Positions 42,724 through 50,590 of a stretch of DNA of 64,000 bases are shown one piece after another. The DNA comes from Nonomuraea candida (GTDB lineage Bacteria > Actinomycetota > Actinomycetes > Streptosporangiales > Streptosporangiaceae). The notes beneath the pieces were generated by a model. It was not told where the DNA came from. It did not search any database and worked only from the letters and a program-made list of their open reading frames with translations. Location of the stretch: the NCBI RefSeq assembly GCF_000725485.1, contig NZ_JOAG01000046.1, positions 1-64,000 on the forward strand, written 5' to 3'. The translations under genes and the position numbers were made by a program. Each line of letters starts with the position of its first letter. Positions within the stretch are counted from its first letter, which is position 1.

Positions 42724-43226
42724 CCGGCCGGGACCGGGCTGTCCCGGTGGAAGATCGCCAGGAGGGCGAACCAGACCAGGATCATGATGCCGGCCGGGCG
42801 CAGGAACTCCTCCGCGAGGGCGGTGCCGGCGAAGGAGTAGCCGCCGAGCCAGACACCGGTGATGACGCCGACCACGCGGACCGGCCACGAGTGGCTGACC
42901 AGGGAACTGGCCACGATCCAGACGCCGGCGAGGACGTGGCCGCCGAGCCGGACCGCCCAGGCCGTGTCGTACTCGATCGCGTTGATCATGAGAATTCCGG
43001 CGAGGACGTCGAGCGCCACCCAGCCGTAGCCCGCGGCCTTGGCCCAGGGCGCCGCGTCCAGCCGGGACACCAGGAAGAGGATCGAGAGGTGGAAGAAGAC
43101 CCCCAGGTATTCTCCCCACGCCACGTCCGGGTCCGTGAAGAAGGCGATCACCGCGGGGAGGAACAGCAGGAGGGGTAGGAGCGCCACCACGCGCAGGCTG
43201 GCATAGTGCCGCCGAGGATCGAGCAT
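42705..43226 (-). CDS. Small multi-pass membrane protein, unknown
   Basis: A 173-residue protein with about five hydrophobic helices (VVALLPLLLFLPAVIAFF, FFHLSILFLVS, GWVALDVLAGILMINAI, HVLAGVWIVASSLV, GIMILVWFALLAIFH). I do not recognise the family. ATG 43226 with AAGGA eight bases upstream is the likely start, although the frame continues further. It is divergent from the MarR gene, which probably represses it through the dyad at 43282-43297. Confidence 0.75.
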   Translation of the reverse strand: MLDPRRHYASLRVVALLPLLLFLPAVIAFFTDPDVAWGEYLGVFFHLSILFLVSRLDAAPWAKAAGYGWVALDVLAGILMINAIEYDTAWAVRLGGHVLAGVWIVASSLVSHSWPVRVVGVITGVWLGGYSFAGTALAEEFLRPAGIMILVWFALLAIFHRDSPVPAGQPATL

Positions 43227-43281
43227 TCGAGTGGTCCTTACACATGAGCCGTCTTGGTCACGTCGAACACTAGGAAGCAGG

Positions 43282-43297
43282 TGTTGATATGTCAACA
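43282..43297. promoter_or_regulatory. Operator dyad covering the MarR start codon
   Basis: TGTTGA-TATG-TCAACA is a perfect 6-bp dyad with the MarR ATG (43289) in its centre. This is a typical autorepression arrangement for MarR-family regulators. Confidence 0.65.
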
Positions 43298-43729
43298 GTT
43301 GGGTCGGGAGAGGCGACCGAGCTGTGGCTGCGGTGGAAGCGCGCGCACGAGCTGGTGCGTGCCGCCGTCATCGCCGAGACCACGGCCGCGTCCGGCGTCT
43401 CCGAGCCGGAGCTGAGCGTCCTGGTGTGCCTGCACGAGTCCGGCGGGAGCCTGCGGCAGAACGCCCTGGCCGCCGCCCTCGGCTGGGACCGCACGCGGCT
43501 GTCGCACCTGCTGACCCGGATGACCGACCGCGCCTACGTGGCCCGCGACAAGGTCGCGAACGGGGTGGAGGTCGTGCTGCGCCCGCAGGGCAGGGAGGTG
43601 CTCGACGCGACGCTGCCCACGCTGGAGGCCGCCACCCGCCGCCATCTCCTGGACCGGCTCGGCCCCGACGACGCCGCGACGCTCAAGACCCTCGTCGACC
43701 GCCTCCTCTCCGGCGAACGAGGCACCTGA
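43289..43729 (+). CDS. MarR-family transcriptional regulator
   Basis: A 146-residue winged-helix protein. The DNA-binding part is SLRQNALAAALGWDRTRLSHLLTRMTDRAYV, and the wing is ARDKVANGVEVVLRPQGREV. N- and C-terminal helices form the dimer interface. The start codon lies inside a 16-bp palindrome, and the divergent partner encodes a membrane protein. Confidence 0.92.
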   Translation: MSTVGSGEATELWLRWKRAHELVRAAVIAETTAASGVSEPELSVLVCLHESGGSLRQNALAAALGWDRTRLSHLLTRMTDRAYVARDKVANGVEVVLRPQGREVLDATLPTLEAATRRHLLDRLGPDDAATLKTLVDRLLSGERGT

Positions 43730-43769
43730 GCCTGCCGCCCGGCGAAAGAGGCACCCGAGCCCGGCGCCC

Positions 43770-43829
43770 GGCACGTCAGGCACGTCAGGCACGTCAGGCA
43801 CGTCAGGCACGTCAGGCACGTCAGGCAGG
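43770..43829. repeat. 9-bp tandem repeat
   Basis: GGCACGTCA is repeated six times in perfect register plus a partial copy. It ends in an AGGAGG box before the ATG at 43837. The array is intergenic and lies just after the MarR gene. Confidence 0.9.
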
Positions 43830-43836
43830 AGGAATC

Positions 43837-43977
43837 ATGACAGCGGAGCTCATCGCATGCCCGCTGTCGCCTCGCCGTGCGCCTCGCCGTGCGCCTCGCC
43901 GTCATCGAGCCGGAGACGGGGGTGCGGCCGGATCGGGACTGGATGCGCCAGGACCATCCCACCCCGCTCGACCCTAG
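43837..43977 (+). CDS. Candidate 46-residue ORF after the tandem repeat
   Basis: ATG 43837 has a near-perfect AGGAGG box seven bases upstream and encodes MTAELIACPLSPRRAPRRAP and 26 more residues, ending at 43977. A 12-bp repeat (GTGCGCCTCGCC, 2.5 copies near 43876) yields the RRAP repeats. The start looks genuine but the body resembles a frameshifted relic. Function unknown. Confidence 0.3.
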   Translation: MTAELIACPLSPRRAPRRAPRRHRAGDGGAAGSGLDAPGPSHPARP

Positions 43978-44117
43978 CCGTTCGGCACGTCGATGGATCC
44001 GTCGAGGCCGGCGACGCGGTGAACGCGGCGTTGACGTGCGCGACGGCGAGGGCGGTCAGCGGATCGCCGCCGAGCCGCGGGTGCATGCATTTGCATCGAG
44101 TCTCCTCATGCGCGATA
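43978..44117. other. Intergenic stretch with relic-like coding fragments
   Basis: A minus-strand fragment RLGGDPLTALAVAHVNAAFT near 44010-44085 has coding character but no recognisable parent. Nothing else is supported. Confidence 0.35.
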
Positions 44118-44137
44118 GTTGGTTGTGTCAAACCAAC
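44118..44137. promoter_or_regulatory. Perfect GTTGGTT palindrome
   Basis: GTTGGTT-GTGTCA-AACCAAC is a 7-bp perfect dyad with a 6-base centre, in an AT-richer patch. It lies 20 bases upstream of a short ORF at 44158 and looks like an operator. Confidence 0.6.
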
Positions 44138-44157
44138 CTTTTGGAGTGGTGTGCGGA

Positions 44158-44280
44158 TGGAACACGTGCCGGCCGGCGAGGACGGCCTCTCCCGCGCGCG
44201 GCGTGAGGCCGCCGGCGGCGTGGCGGCGGCGCCGGCCACGGCGGGCGGCCGGATGGGCCTGATGCACGCCCGGACATAGC
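44158..44280 (+). CDS. Candidate 40-residue ORF behind the palindrome
   Basis: ATG 44158 follows TTTTGGAG about ten bases upstream and encodes MEHVPAGEDGLSRARREAAG and another 20 residues. It may be the surviving N-terminus of a truncated gene, as the promoter region looks complete. No family is recognised. Confidence 0.3.
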
Positions 44281-44508
44281 CCCGCCGGCACGTCGCCGCA
44301 CCTCCATCCGGCGGCGGACGCCTTTCATCGGCCCGGGGCCGGGCCGCCGCGATCGCCACCCGCCTCCGGGGCCCGCGCACCCGGGCGCGACGTGACCGTC
44401 CGGCGCGTTCCCGCTCAGCCCTTGGCCGAATCCTGAGACGCCCCTGCGCCCGCCCCGGGCTCCGGGTGAACGTTCGAGTTAGTTACTGTGACAAGGAGTT
44501 CATTCATC

Positions 44509-45417
44509 ATGTCCTCTTCCCCCAAGGTCTTCGTGGCCGGCGCCACCGGGCTGCTCGGCGGCCAGATCGTCCGGGCCCTTCTCGACCGGGGCGCCTCCGT
44601 GCGGGCCCTGGTGCGGCCGGGCGCCGGCGAGGAGAAGAAGCGCGCCCTGACGGAGCTGCGGGCCGGCGGCCTGGAGGTGGCCGAGGGTGACATCACCGAT
44701 CCGGCCGAGCGGCTGGCCGAGGCCATCGGTGACGCCACGACCGTGATCTCGGCCGTCCAGGGCGGCCCCGACGTGGTCGTGGACGGCCAGGTCAACCTCG
44801 CACGCGCCGCGGAGAAGGCCGGCGCCCGGCGGTTCATCCCGTCCGACTTCGCCTTCGACCTGACCAAGCTGGACGACGGCGACAACTTCATGATCGATTG
44901 GCGACGGCAGGCCGCCGCCGCGCTCGCCGGCTCCGGGCTTGACGTGGTCTCCGTGCTCAACGGGGCCTTCTACGAGGTGATGACCGGCTTCATGGGGCTC
45001 ATCGACTGGGAGCAGGGCACCCTGTCCCACTGGGGAGATCCCGACCAGCCGCTCGACCTGACCTCGGTGCCCGACACCGCCGCCTACACCGCCGCCGTCG
45101 CCCTCGACCCGGCCGCCACCGGCACGCTGCGCTTCGCCGGCGAGGTCATGTCGATGCGCCAGTTCCACGACGCCGTCCAGCGCGGCTCGGGCCGCACGCT
45201 GCGCCTGCGCCACCTGGGCAGCGCCGACGACCTGCGCGCGGAGATCGCCCGCCGGGCGGCGCAGACGGACAACCCGTTCGAGTACGTGGCGCTGCAGTAC
45301 CAGTGGTGCATGGTGACCGGCAAGGCCAAGTTCGACAGGCTGGACAACGCCAGGTATCCGCAGGTCACGCCGCAGCCGCTGGTCGACTTCGTGCGCGCCG
45401 GCGCGACCGCGTCCTGA
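44509..45417 (+). CDS. NmrA/isoflavone reductase-like NAD(P)-binding protein
   Basis: A 302-residue protein with Rossmann motif KVFVAGATGLLGGQIVRALL and the NADP-contacting Arg in RALVRPG. SVLNGAFYEVMTGFMGLIDW and RRFIPSDFAFDLTK match the aromatic-alcohol-reductase/NmrA group. The substrate is unknown. ATG 44509 with AAGGAG upstream is preferred to GTG 44488. It is a different subgroup from the NmrA-type protein at 24860. Confidence 0.88.
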   Translation: MSSSPKVFVAGATGLLGGQIVRALLDRGASVRALVRPGAGEEKKRALTELRAGGLEVAEGDITDPAERLAEAIGDATTVISAVQGGPDVVVDGQVNLARAAEKAGARRFIPSDFAFDLTKLDDGDNFMIDWRRQAAAALAGSGLDVVSVLNGAFYEVMTGFMGLIDWEQGTLSHWGDPDQPLDLTSVPDTAAYTAAVALDPAATGTLRFAGEVMSMRQFHDAVQRGSGRTLRLRHLGSADDLRAEIARRAAQTDNPFEYVALQYQWCMVTGKAKFDRLDNARYPQVTPQPLVDFVRAGATAS

Positions 45418-45439
45418 CGCGCGGCCCGGCCTTCTCCCG

Positions 45440-45492
45440 TTGACCAAGCGGACCACAGTCCGGTACGGTGCCAGTATCCGGACTGAGGTCCG
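45440..45492 (+). promoter_or_regulatory. Promoter with twin CGGAC-NNNN-GTCCG operators
   Basis: TTGACC (45440-45445) and TACGGT (45464-45469) form a promoter with an 18-bp spacer. Operators CGGAC-CACA-GTCCG (45449-45462) and CGGAC-TGAG-GTCCG (45479-45492) lie over the spacer and just after the -10 box, with centres 30 bp apart. They should let a TetR-like repressor close the cupin promoter. Confidence 0.65.
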
Positions 45493-45522
45493 TTTTGGTT
45501 GTGACACTACAGGAGATCAGGC

Positions 45523-45981
45523 ATGCGCAAGAAGCTGTTGCTGGCCGGCATGGCCGGCGTGCTGGCCCTCATGACTAGCGGGGCGACCGCCTCGCTCGCC
45601 GACTCCCGCCCCACGCAGGCGGCGGACCGGGTCATCCACCACTCGCACAAGGAGAAGGGGTCGCCCTGCGAAGGACTGGAGGGATGCACGTTCGTCCAGC
45701 TCAAGGGCGACCCGAAGACCGGCCCGTCGGAGGCGATGTTCACCCTCAAGGCCGGCACCCCCTTCTCCCCCCACTGGCACACCAGTCCCGAGCACGTCGT
45801 GGGCGTCTCGGGAGTCATGTTGTGGCACGTGGAAGGGCACAAGACCTACCGGGTAGGCGCGGGCGACTACCTGTACTACCCCTCGAAGGCGGTGCACTGG
45901 GGCAAGTGCGCTCCGGGCTCCGACTGCGTCTACTACGTGTACGACTCCCGGCCCTACGACTTCCATCCCGCCGAACGCTGA
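45523..45981 (+). CDS. Secreted cupin-domain protein
   Basis: A 152-residue exported protein. The signal peptide MRKKLLLAGMAGVLALMTSG ends near ATASLADS. The cupin metal site is suggested by HWHTSPEHVVG (H-x-H plus Glu) and the later KAVHWGKC His. Two Cys pairs (CEGLEGC and CAPGSDC) could form disulfides outside the cell. Function unknown. AGGAG precedes the ATG. Confidence 0.88.
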   Translation: MRKKLLLAGMAGVLALMTSGATASLADSRPTQAADRVIHHSHKEKGSPCEGLEGCTFVQLKGDPKTGPSEAMFTLKAGTPFSPHWHTSPEHVVGVSGVMLWHVEGHKTYRVGAGDYLYYPSKAVHWGKCAPGSDCVYYVYDSRPYDFHPAER

Positions 45982-46139
45982 GGAAACGCAGCGCGATCAA
46001 GCCCCGGGCGGCGGGCGGAGGTCGGTCCCGTCCTGGGGGGTCCGGGCTGATCCGGTGGCAGTCACGGCATGCCATCCCCCATCATGACGAAGAGCGATCG
46101 CATGCACGCGTATCGTCACCGATCCGAAGGGTGGGCGCC

Positions 46140-48257
46140 GTGGGAGTTGAGCCGATCGTCGAGGCGGGCACGCAGACGCTTCCCGGCCCCGATCTCGAAC
46201 ACGAGGAGTGGCGCTTCGCCGCGGTGCTGCGTGACGAGGGCGGGGTGGAGCACCGGCTGACGGCCGGCTTCCAGGTCCGTCGCGTCACCCGTCCCGACGG
46301 CGGCCCGCTTGTCGCCCATGGATGCGAGTGGGCGACGTGCGTCCCCGGGCGGCCCGCGTACCGGGCGTTCACCTGGTGCGACGCGGGCGGGGTCGAGCTG
46401 ACGCGGCAGGACGCGGGCGACGGGTGGGACCCGCGCGTCGGCGAGGCGGTCCGCGAGGCGTGCGCGAGCGGGCGGCCGATCCTTCCCGCGCGGCTGCTGC
46501 CCGGGCCGGCCGAGGTGACGGCCGACCGCACCCGTCTCGACTTCGGCGGCGTCGCCGAGCTGCGGGCGCCCGGCGAGGAGGGCTGCCGCGTCGTGCTGCG
46601 CGGCGACGGCGACGAGTGGGAGCTGACCGCGCGCCCGCTCAAGCCGGCCGTGGCGGCGTCCGGCGCGGAGCTCGTCACCCGCCTCGCGGTCGAGGCGACC
46701 TGGCGGCGGCCGGAACGCCCGCCCATCCCGCTGACGGGGATCGCCCTGTACCGCCGCGGGCCGGGCCCGGCCCAGGACGGCCGCGCGCGGATCGCGGTGC
46801 ACCTGGACAACGGGTGGGACGTGGTGGCCGCGGACGGCCGGCTGCTGCTGGTCGCGCCCGACGGCGCCCGCACCGACAGCCCCGTCACCCTGGTCCCGGG
46901 CGAGAGCTGGATCTCCACGACGACGCTGCACGCCTACCCGATCGGCTGGCGGATCGAGGCGCCGGGCGCCGGCCTGTCGCTGCGCGTGGCCGCCTGCTTC
47001 CCCGAGCAGGAGCGGCAGGCGGCGTTCGGGCTGTCCGCCCTGCTCGACGCCGCCGTCACGGCCGACGGCGAGCTGCGCGGCGAGCCGGTGAGCGGCGCCG
47101 GCTGGCTGGAGATCCAGCCCGATCACCGCATCACCGACTTCGAAGGGCACGTCGAACGGCTGCGCGACCTCACCCACGCCGAGGTCGTACGCCTGTATCC
47201 CGACGAGCCCGACCCGGCCGCCATCGCCACGCTGGCCGGGCTCTCCCCCGCCGGCTCCTGGCCGGTCGACGCCGTCGCCGGGCCGCTGCACCGCGCGCTG
47301 GTCACGCCCGTCCGCCACCTGGCCGACGCGATGGGCAAGGGCTGGCGCAGCTACGCCGCGCTCGCCGCGATGGAGATGCAGGGCGTCGACAGCGGGCGCT
47401 ACCGGGCGCTGGCGGCGCTCGTCGAGCTGATGCACACCGCCAGCCTCATCGTGGACGACGTGGAGGACAACGCGCCGACGCGCCGCGGCCGGCCCGCCGT
47501 CCACACGGTGTTCGGGCAGGCCACCGCCATCAACACCGGCACGCACGCCTATCTGGTCTTCGACCAGGTGGTACGCCACCTGATGCCCGATGACCCGGAC
47601 CGGCGGCTGCGGCTCTACCAGGCCTACCTCGACGGCATGCGGCGCAACCACGCCGGTCAGGCGCTCGACATCGCCGGGCACCACGACGTGATGGAGCTCG
47701 CCGTGGCCACCGGTGACGCCGCCGCCGTGCTGGAGCGGGTGCGGACCACGCACCGGCTCAAGACCGGCGGGATGGTGCGGGGCGTGGGAGAGTTCGGCGC
47801 GATCCTCGCCGGGGCCGGCGAGGAGCTGCTGGCCGCCGTCAGCGCGTACTTCGAGGCCGTGGGGCTGGCGTACCAGATCACCGACGACGTGGCCGACCTG
47901 CGGGCGGTGCTGGCCGTGGACGGCCGTCCCGGCGCCCGCGTCGCCAAGCTCCCCGGCGAGGACATCCGTGAAGGCAAGGTCACCTACCCGCTCGCCCACG
48001 CGATCGCGCGGCTGCCGCGGCACCGGCTGCGGGAGGTCTGGGAGATCGTCCGGGCGGGCGGCGCCGATCCGGTCGCGGCGGCCGAGGTCGCCCGCGCCGT
48101 GGACGGCTGTGGCGCCATCGAGGCCAGCCTGGCCGACGCGCGCGCGGCCGTCGACCGGGCGTGGCGGCCCCTGCAGGACCTGCTGCCCGTCAACCACCAC
48201 ACGGTCATGATGCGCGCCCTCGGCCTCTACGCGGCCACCCGTCAGCTCGACGAGTGA
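46140..48257 (+). CDS. Lipocalin-like (CrtC/AttH) and polyprenyl synthase fusion
   Basis: A 705-residue two-domain protein. Residues about 1-340 are beta-rich: HEEWRFAAVLRDEGGVEHRL, a YPIGWRIEAPGAGLSLRVAA segment and GAGWLEIQ follow the pattern of CrtC/AttH-type lipocalin-like hydratases. Residues about 370-705 form a trans-polyprenyl diphosphate synthase with both Asp-rich motifs, DDVED at 439-443 and DDVAD at 582-586, and the YAALAAMEMQ helix. It would condense isoprenyl diphosphates; the fused domain may bind or hydrate the product. GTG 46140 follows GAAGGGTGGG; GTG 46131 is possible. The end overlaps the convergent MMPL gene by 16 bases. Confidence 0.85.
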   Translation: MGVEPIVEAGTQTLPGPDLEHEEWRFAAVLRDEGGVEHRLTAGFQVRRVTRPDGGPLVAHGCEWATCVPGRPAYRAFTWCDAGGVELTRQDAGDGWDPRVGEAVREACASGRPILPARLLPGPAEVTADRTRLDFGGVAELRAPGEEGCRVVLRGDGDEWELTARPLKPAVAASGAELVTRLAVEATWRRPERPPIPLTGIALYRRGPGPAQDGRARIAVHLDNGWDVVAADGRLLLVAPDGARTDSPVTLVPGESWISTTTLHAYPIGWRIEAPGAGLSLRVAACFPEQERQAAFGLSALLDAAVTADGELRGEPVSGAGWLEIQPDHRITDFEGHVERLRDLTHAEVVRLYPDEPDPAAIATLAGLSPAGSWPVDAVAGPLHRALVTPVRHLADAMGKGWRSYAALAAMEMQGVDSGRYRALAALVELMHTASLIVDDVEDNAPTRRGRPAVHTVFGQATAINTGTHAYLVFDQVVRHLMPDDPDRRLRLYQAYLDGMRRNHAGQALDIAGHHDVMELAVATGDAAAVLERVRTTHRLKTGGMVRGVGEFGAILAGAGEELLAAVSAYFEAVGLAYQITDDVADLRAVLAVDGRPGARVAKLPGEDIREGKVTYPLAHAIARLPRHRLREVWEIVRAGGADPVAAAEVARAVDGCGAIEASLADARAAVDRAWRPLQDLLPVNHHTVMMRALGLYAATRQLDE

Positions 48258-50509
48258 CGCGCGAACGGCAGCCACCAGTTGCGGTCGCCGAACAGCCGCA
48301 TCAGCGCCGGGACGAGGACGAGCCGGATGAGGGTGGCGTCCAGCACGATCGCGACCGCGACGGTGAGCCCGAGCTGCACCAGATGACGGCTGTCGGCCGT
48401 GAGCAGCGCCGCGAACGTGGCGACCATGCAGGCGGCGGCCACGGTGATCGGCCTGGCCGTGTGCGTCAGGCCGTCGGCCACGGCGGCGGTGTTGTCGCCG
48501 TGGACCTGGTAGTGCTCGGCGACGCGATGGATGAGGAAGATCTCGTAGTCGATCGACAGGCCGAACACCAGCGTGAACGCCAGCAGCGGGACCAACGTGT
48601 TGACCTCGGCGCCGACCAGGCCGGGAAGGTGGCGGGTGGCCAGGGTCAGCAGCCCGAACGCGGCGAGGACGGCCAGCAGGTTCATCACGACGGCCTTGAC
48701 CGGCAGCACGACGCTGCGGAACGTCACCAGCAGGAACACCAGCGAGCAGCCCAGCACCAGCGGGATCACGGTGCCGAGCTGGGCGGCGGTCTCGTCCATG
48801 AGATCGGAGAAGATCATCGTGGGCCCGGTCACGTACACCTGCTGGCCGGGCGGCAGCGTCGCGGGCGCGAGCCGCCCGGTGATCTGCCGGGCCAGCTCGG
48901 TCGTGGCCGGGTCGTCGAGGCTCGTACGCGTGAAGACGATCACGACGGTGAGGTCGTGGCCGTTGTCGACGGAGGCGGTCAGCGACACCCTGGGGTCGTC
49001 CTTGAGCGCGGCGACCAGCGCGGAGGCGGCGACCGGCGGCGTGCCGGCGGGGTGCGGCAGCACCACGGCCACGGCCGAGGCGATCCCGTCGGCCTCCATG
49101 TGCGCCAGGCCGCGCGCGAAGTCGGTGCCCGCGAGCGCCGGCCGGTCCAGGTCGAAGCCGAGACGCGCCCCGGTCAGCGGCGCCGCGGCCAGCAGCAGCG
49201 CCCCGGAGCAGGCCAGCGTGTAGGCGACGGGGTGGCGCATGAGGTGCCGGGCCCATCGCGCCCAGCCGTCACCGCCCGCCGGAGCGGCGGCCCGGCGGCG
49301 CAAGGACTGCCTGTCGGCGCGGCGGCGGAGAAGCCATCTGTCGGCGGCGCGGCGGCGGAGGAGCCACCTGTCGGCGGCGCGGCGGCGGAGGAACCACCTG
49401 TCGGCGGCGCGGCGGCGGAGGAGCCACCTGTCGGCGGCCACGAGCAGCGCGGGCGGCAACGTGACGGCGACCGCGGCCGCCACCACGGCCGCCACGCACA
49501 CCGCCACCGCCATCGTGCGGATCATGGGTGTGCGGACGACCAGCAGCGCCGCCGACGTGAGCGCCACGCCGAGCGCGCACCAGATCGCCGTGCGCCCGGC
49601 GGTGCTCACCGCGGCCCCGGCGGCCTCGTGCCGGTCGTGCCCGGCGGCCCGCGACTGGCGGTAGCGCAGCAGGATCAGCAGCGCGTAGTCGAGGCCGAGG
49701 CCCAGCCCGACGGTGGCCGCCACGGCGAGCATGAACGTGTTGACCGTCACGCCCAGCAGGCTCGCCACACCCAGCAGGCCGAGGCAGGTCACGGTCACGG
49801 CCCCGGCCACCGCCAGCACCGCCGCGGCGGCCCCGATCGCGCCCAGTCCGGCCGCCAGCGCCAGCAGTGACAGCGGCACGGCCAGCAGCTCCGCCCGCTG
49901 GAGGTCGGCCAGGTCGGTCCGTTTGATCAGGGTCAGCAGGGCGCCCTCGGCCACCACGTGCACCTCGACCCGCCCCCCGGAGGCCCGGTCCGCCGCGTCA
50001 CCGGCCGCGCGCAGCAGTGACGGCAGCGCCTCCTGCCGAGCCCGCTGGTCGCCGTTGACGCCGAGGAGCGCGTACACCCGCCGCCGGTCCTGGCCCGGCA
50101 CGGCGGGCAGCAGCCGCACCCCGCCCACCAGGGGCCGGGCGGCCACGGCGCGCGTGGCGTCGTGAAGCGCCCGCTGGTAGGGCCCGTCGGCGTCGGTGAG
50201 CGTCGCGGAGGCGAACACCATCAGCATCTGCTCGCCCCCGAGCTGCGGAAAGCCCTGCTGCAGCAGCCGCGCGGCGTCGGCCGAGCCCGACCCCTCGACC
50301 CGGATGGCGGGCGCGGCCGAGCGTTCGACGAGGCCGGGGACCAGCACCGCCGACCCGGCCACGAGCACCAGCCACACGGCGAGGACCAGCCGGTGGCGGC
50401 GCGCCGCCAGCAGGCCCAGCCGGCACCAGACCGAGCGACGCCTCCGGTCACCGGCAGCCGGCGGCCCGGGCGCCGGCTCGCCGGTCGGCGCGTCTGAGGA
50501 CACCGCCAT
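48242..50509 (-). CDS. MMPL/RND-family transporter
   Basis: A 755-residue membrane protein with about 12 helices, in two halves each starting with one helix, a large external domain and five helices. Family marks are GLGLGLDYALLILLRYR and GLSIDYEIFLIHRV (the DY pairs of the proton path). Such MmpL-like proteins export lipids or lipid-linked products. ATG 50509 has AGGAGG eight bases upstream. An Arg-rich 10-residue repeat (see 49311) expands the cytosolic linker between the halves. A prenyl synthase gene is convergent. Confidence 0.92.
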   Translation of the reverse strand: MAVSSDAPTGEPAPGPPAAGDRRRRSVWCRLGLLAARRHRLVLAVWLVLVAGSAVLVPGLVERSAAPAIRVEGSGSADAARLLQQGFPQLGGEQMLMVFASATLTDADGPYQRALHDATRAVAARPLVGGVRLLPAVPGQDRRRVYALLGVNGDQRARQEALPSLLRAAGDAADRASGGRVEVHVVAEGALLTLIKRTDLADLQRAELLAVPLSLLALAAGLGAIGAAAAVLAVAGAVTVTCLGLLGVASLLGVTVNTFMLAVAATVGLGLGLDYALLILLRYRQSRAAGHDRHEAAGAAVSTAGRTAIWCALGVALTSAALLVVRTPMIRTMAVAVCVAAVVAAAVAVTLPPALLVAADRWLLRRRAADRWFLRRRAADRWLLRRRAADRWLLRRRADRQSLRRRAAAPAGGDGWARWARHLMRHPVAYTLACSGALLLAAAPLTGARLGFDLDRPALAGTDFARGLAHMEADGIASAVAVVLPHPAGTPPVAASALVAALKDDPRVSLTASVDNGHDLTVVIVFTRTSLDDPATTELARQITGRLAPATLPPGQQVYVTGPTMIFSDLMDETAAQLGTVIPLVLGCSLVFLLVTFRSVVLPVKAVVMNLLAVLAAFGLLTLATRHLPGLVGAEVNTLVPLLAFTLVFGLSIDYEIFLIHRVAEHYQVHGDNTAAVADGLTHTARPITVAAACMVATFAALLTADSRHLVQLGLTVAVAIVLDATLIRLVLVPALMRLFGDRNWWLPFARHSSS
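49311..49437 (-). repeat. 30-bp tandem repeat inside the MMPL gene
   Basis: Four units (one of 27 bp and three of 30 bp at 49338, 49368 and 49398) plus a partial one. The minus strand encodes RRRAADRWLL repeated with small changes, a strongly basic linker between the two transporter halves. Copies are nearly identical at DNA level, so expansion is recent. Confidence 0.9.
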
Positions 50510-50545
50510 GATGCCGCCTCCTGGTAAAGAGAGTCCCAAACGTGT

Positions 50546-50556
50546 TACAAAATGTA
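50546..50556. promoter_or_regulatory. TACA-AAA-TGTA dyad between MMPL and secreted protein genes
   Basis: An AT-rich dyad in a GC-rich background, 37 bases from the MMPL start and 35 bases from the secreted protein start. It may be an operator for both directions. Confidence 0.4.
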
Positions 50557-50590
50557 GTCAATCAGATCCGTACAGTTATGAGGAGGATGT

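Noticed and set aside
43770..43829. 9-bp repeats as origin iterons
   Set aside because: Perfect head-to-tail units with no AT-rich segment, DnaA boxes or replication gene nearby; simple slippage is more likely.
45684..46139. N-terminal extension of the prenyl synthase frame by 152 codons
   Set aside because: It overlaps the complete secreted cupin gene and has shadow-like composition; the ribosome site before GTG 46140 supports the shorter start.
46116..49256. 1046-residue minus-strand frame across the prenyl synthase and into MMPL
   Set aside because: Composition is Arg/Gly/Pro with no domain pattern, and it covers parts of two well supported genes.
49311..49437. 30-bp repeats as a possible CRISPR array
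   Set aside because: Units are contiguous with no spacers and lie in frame inside a transporter gene.
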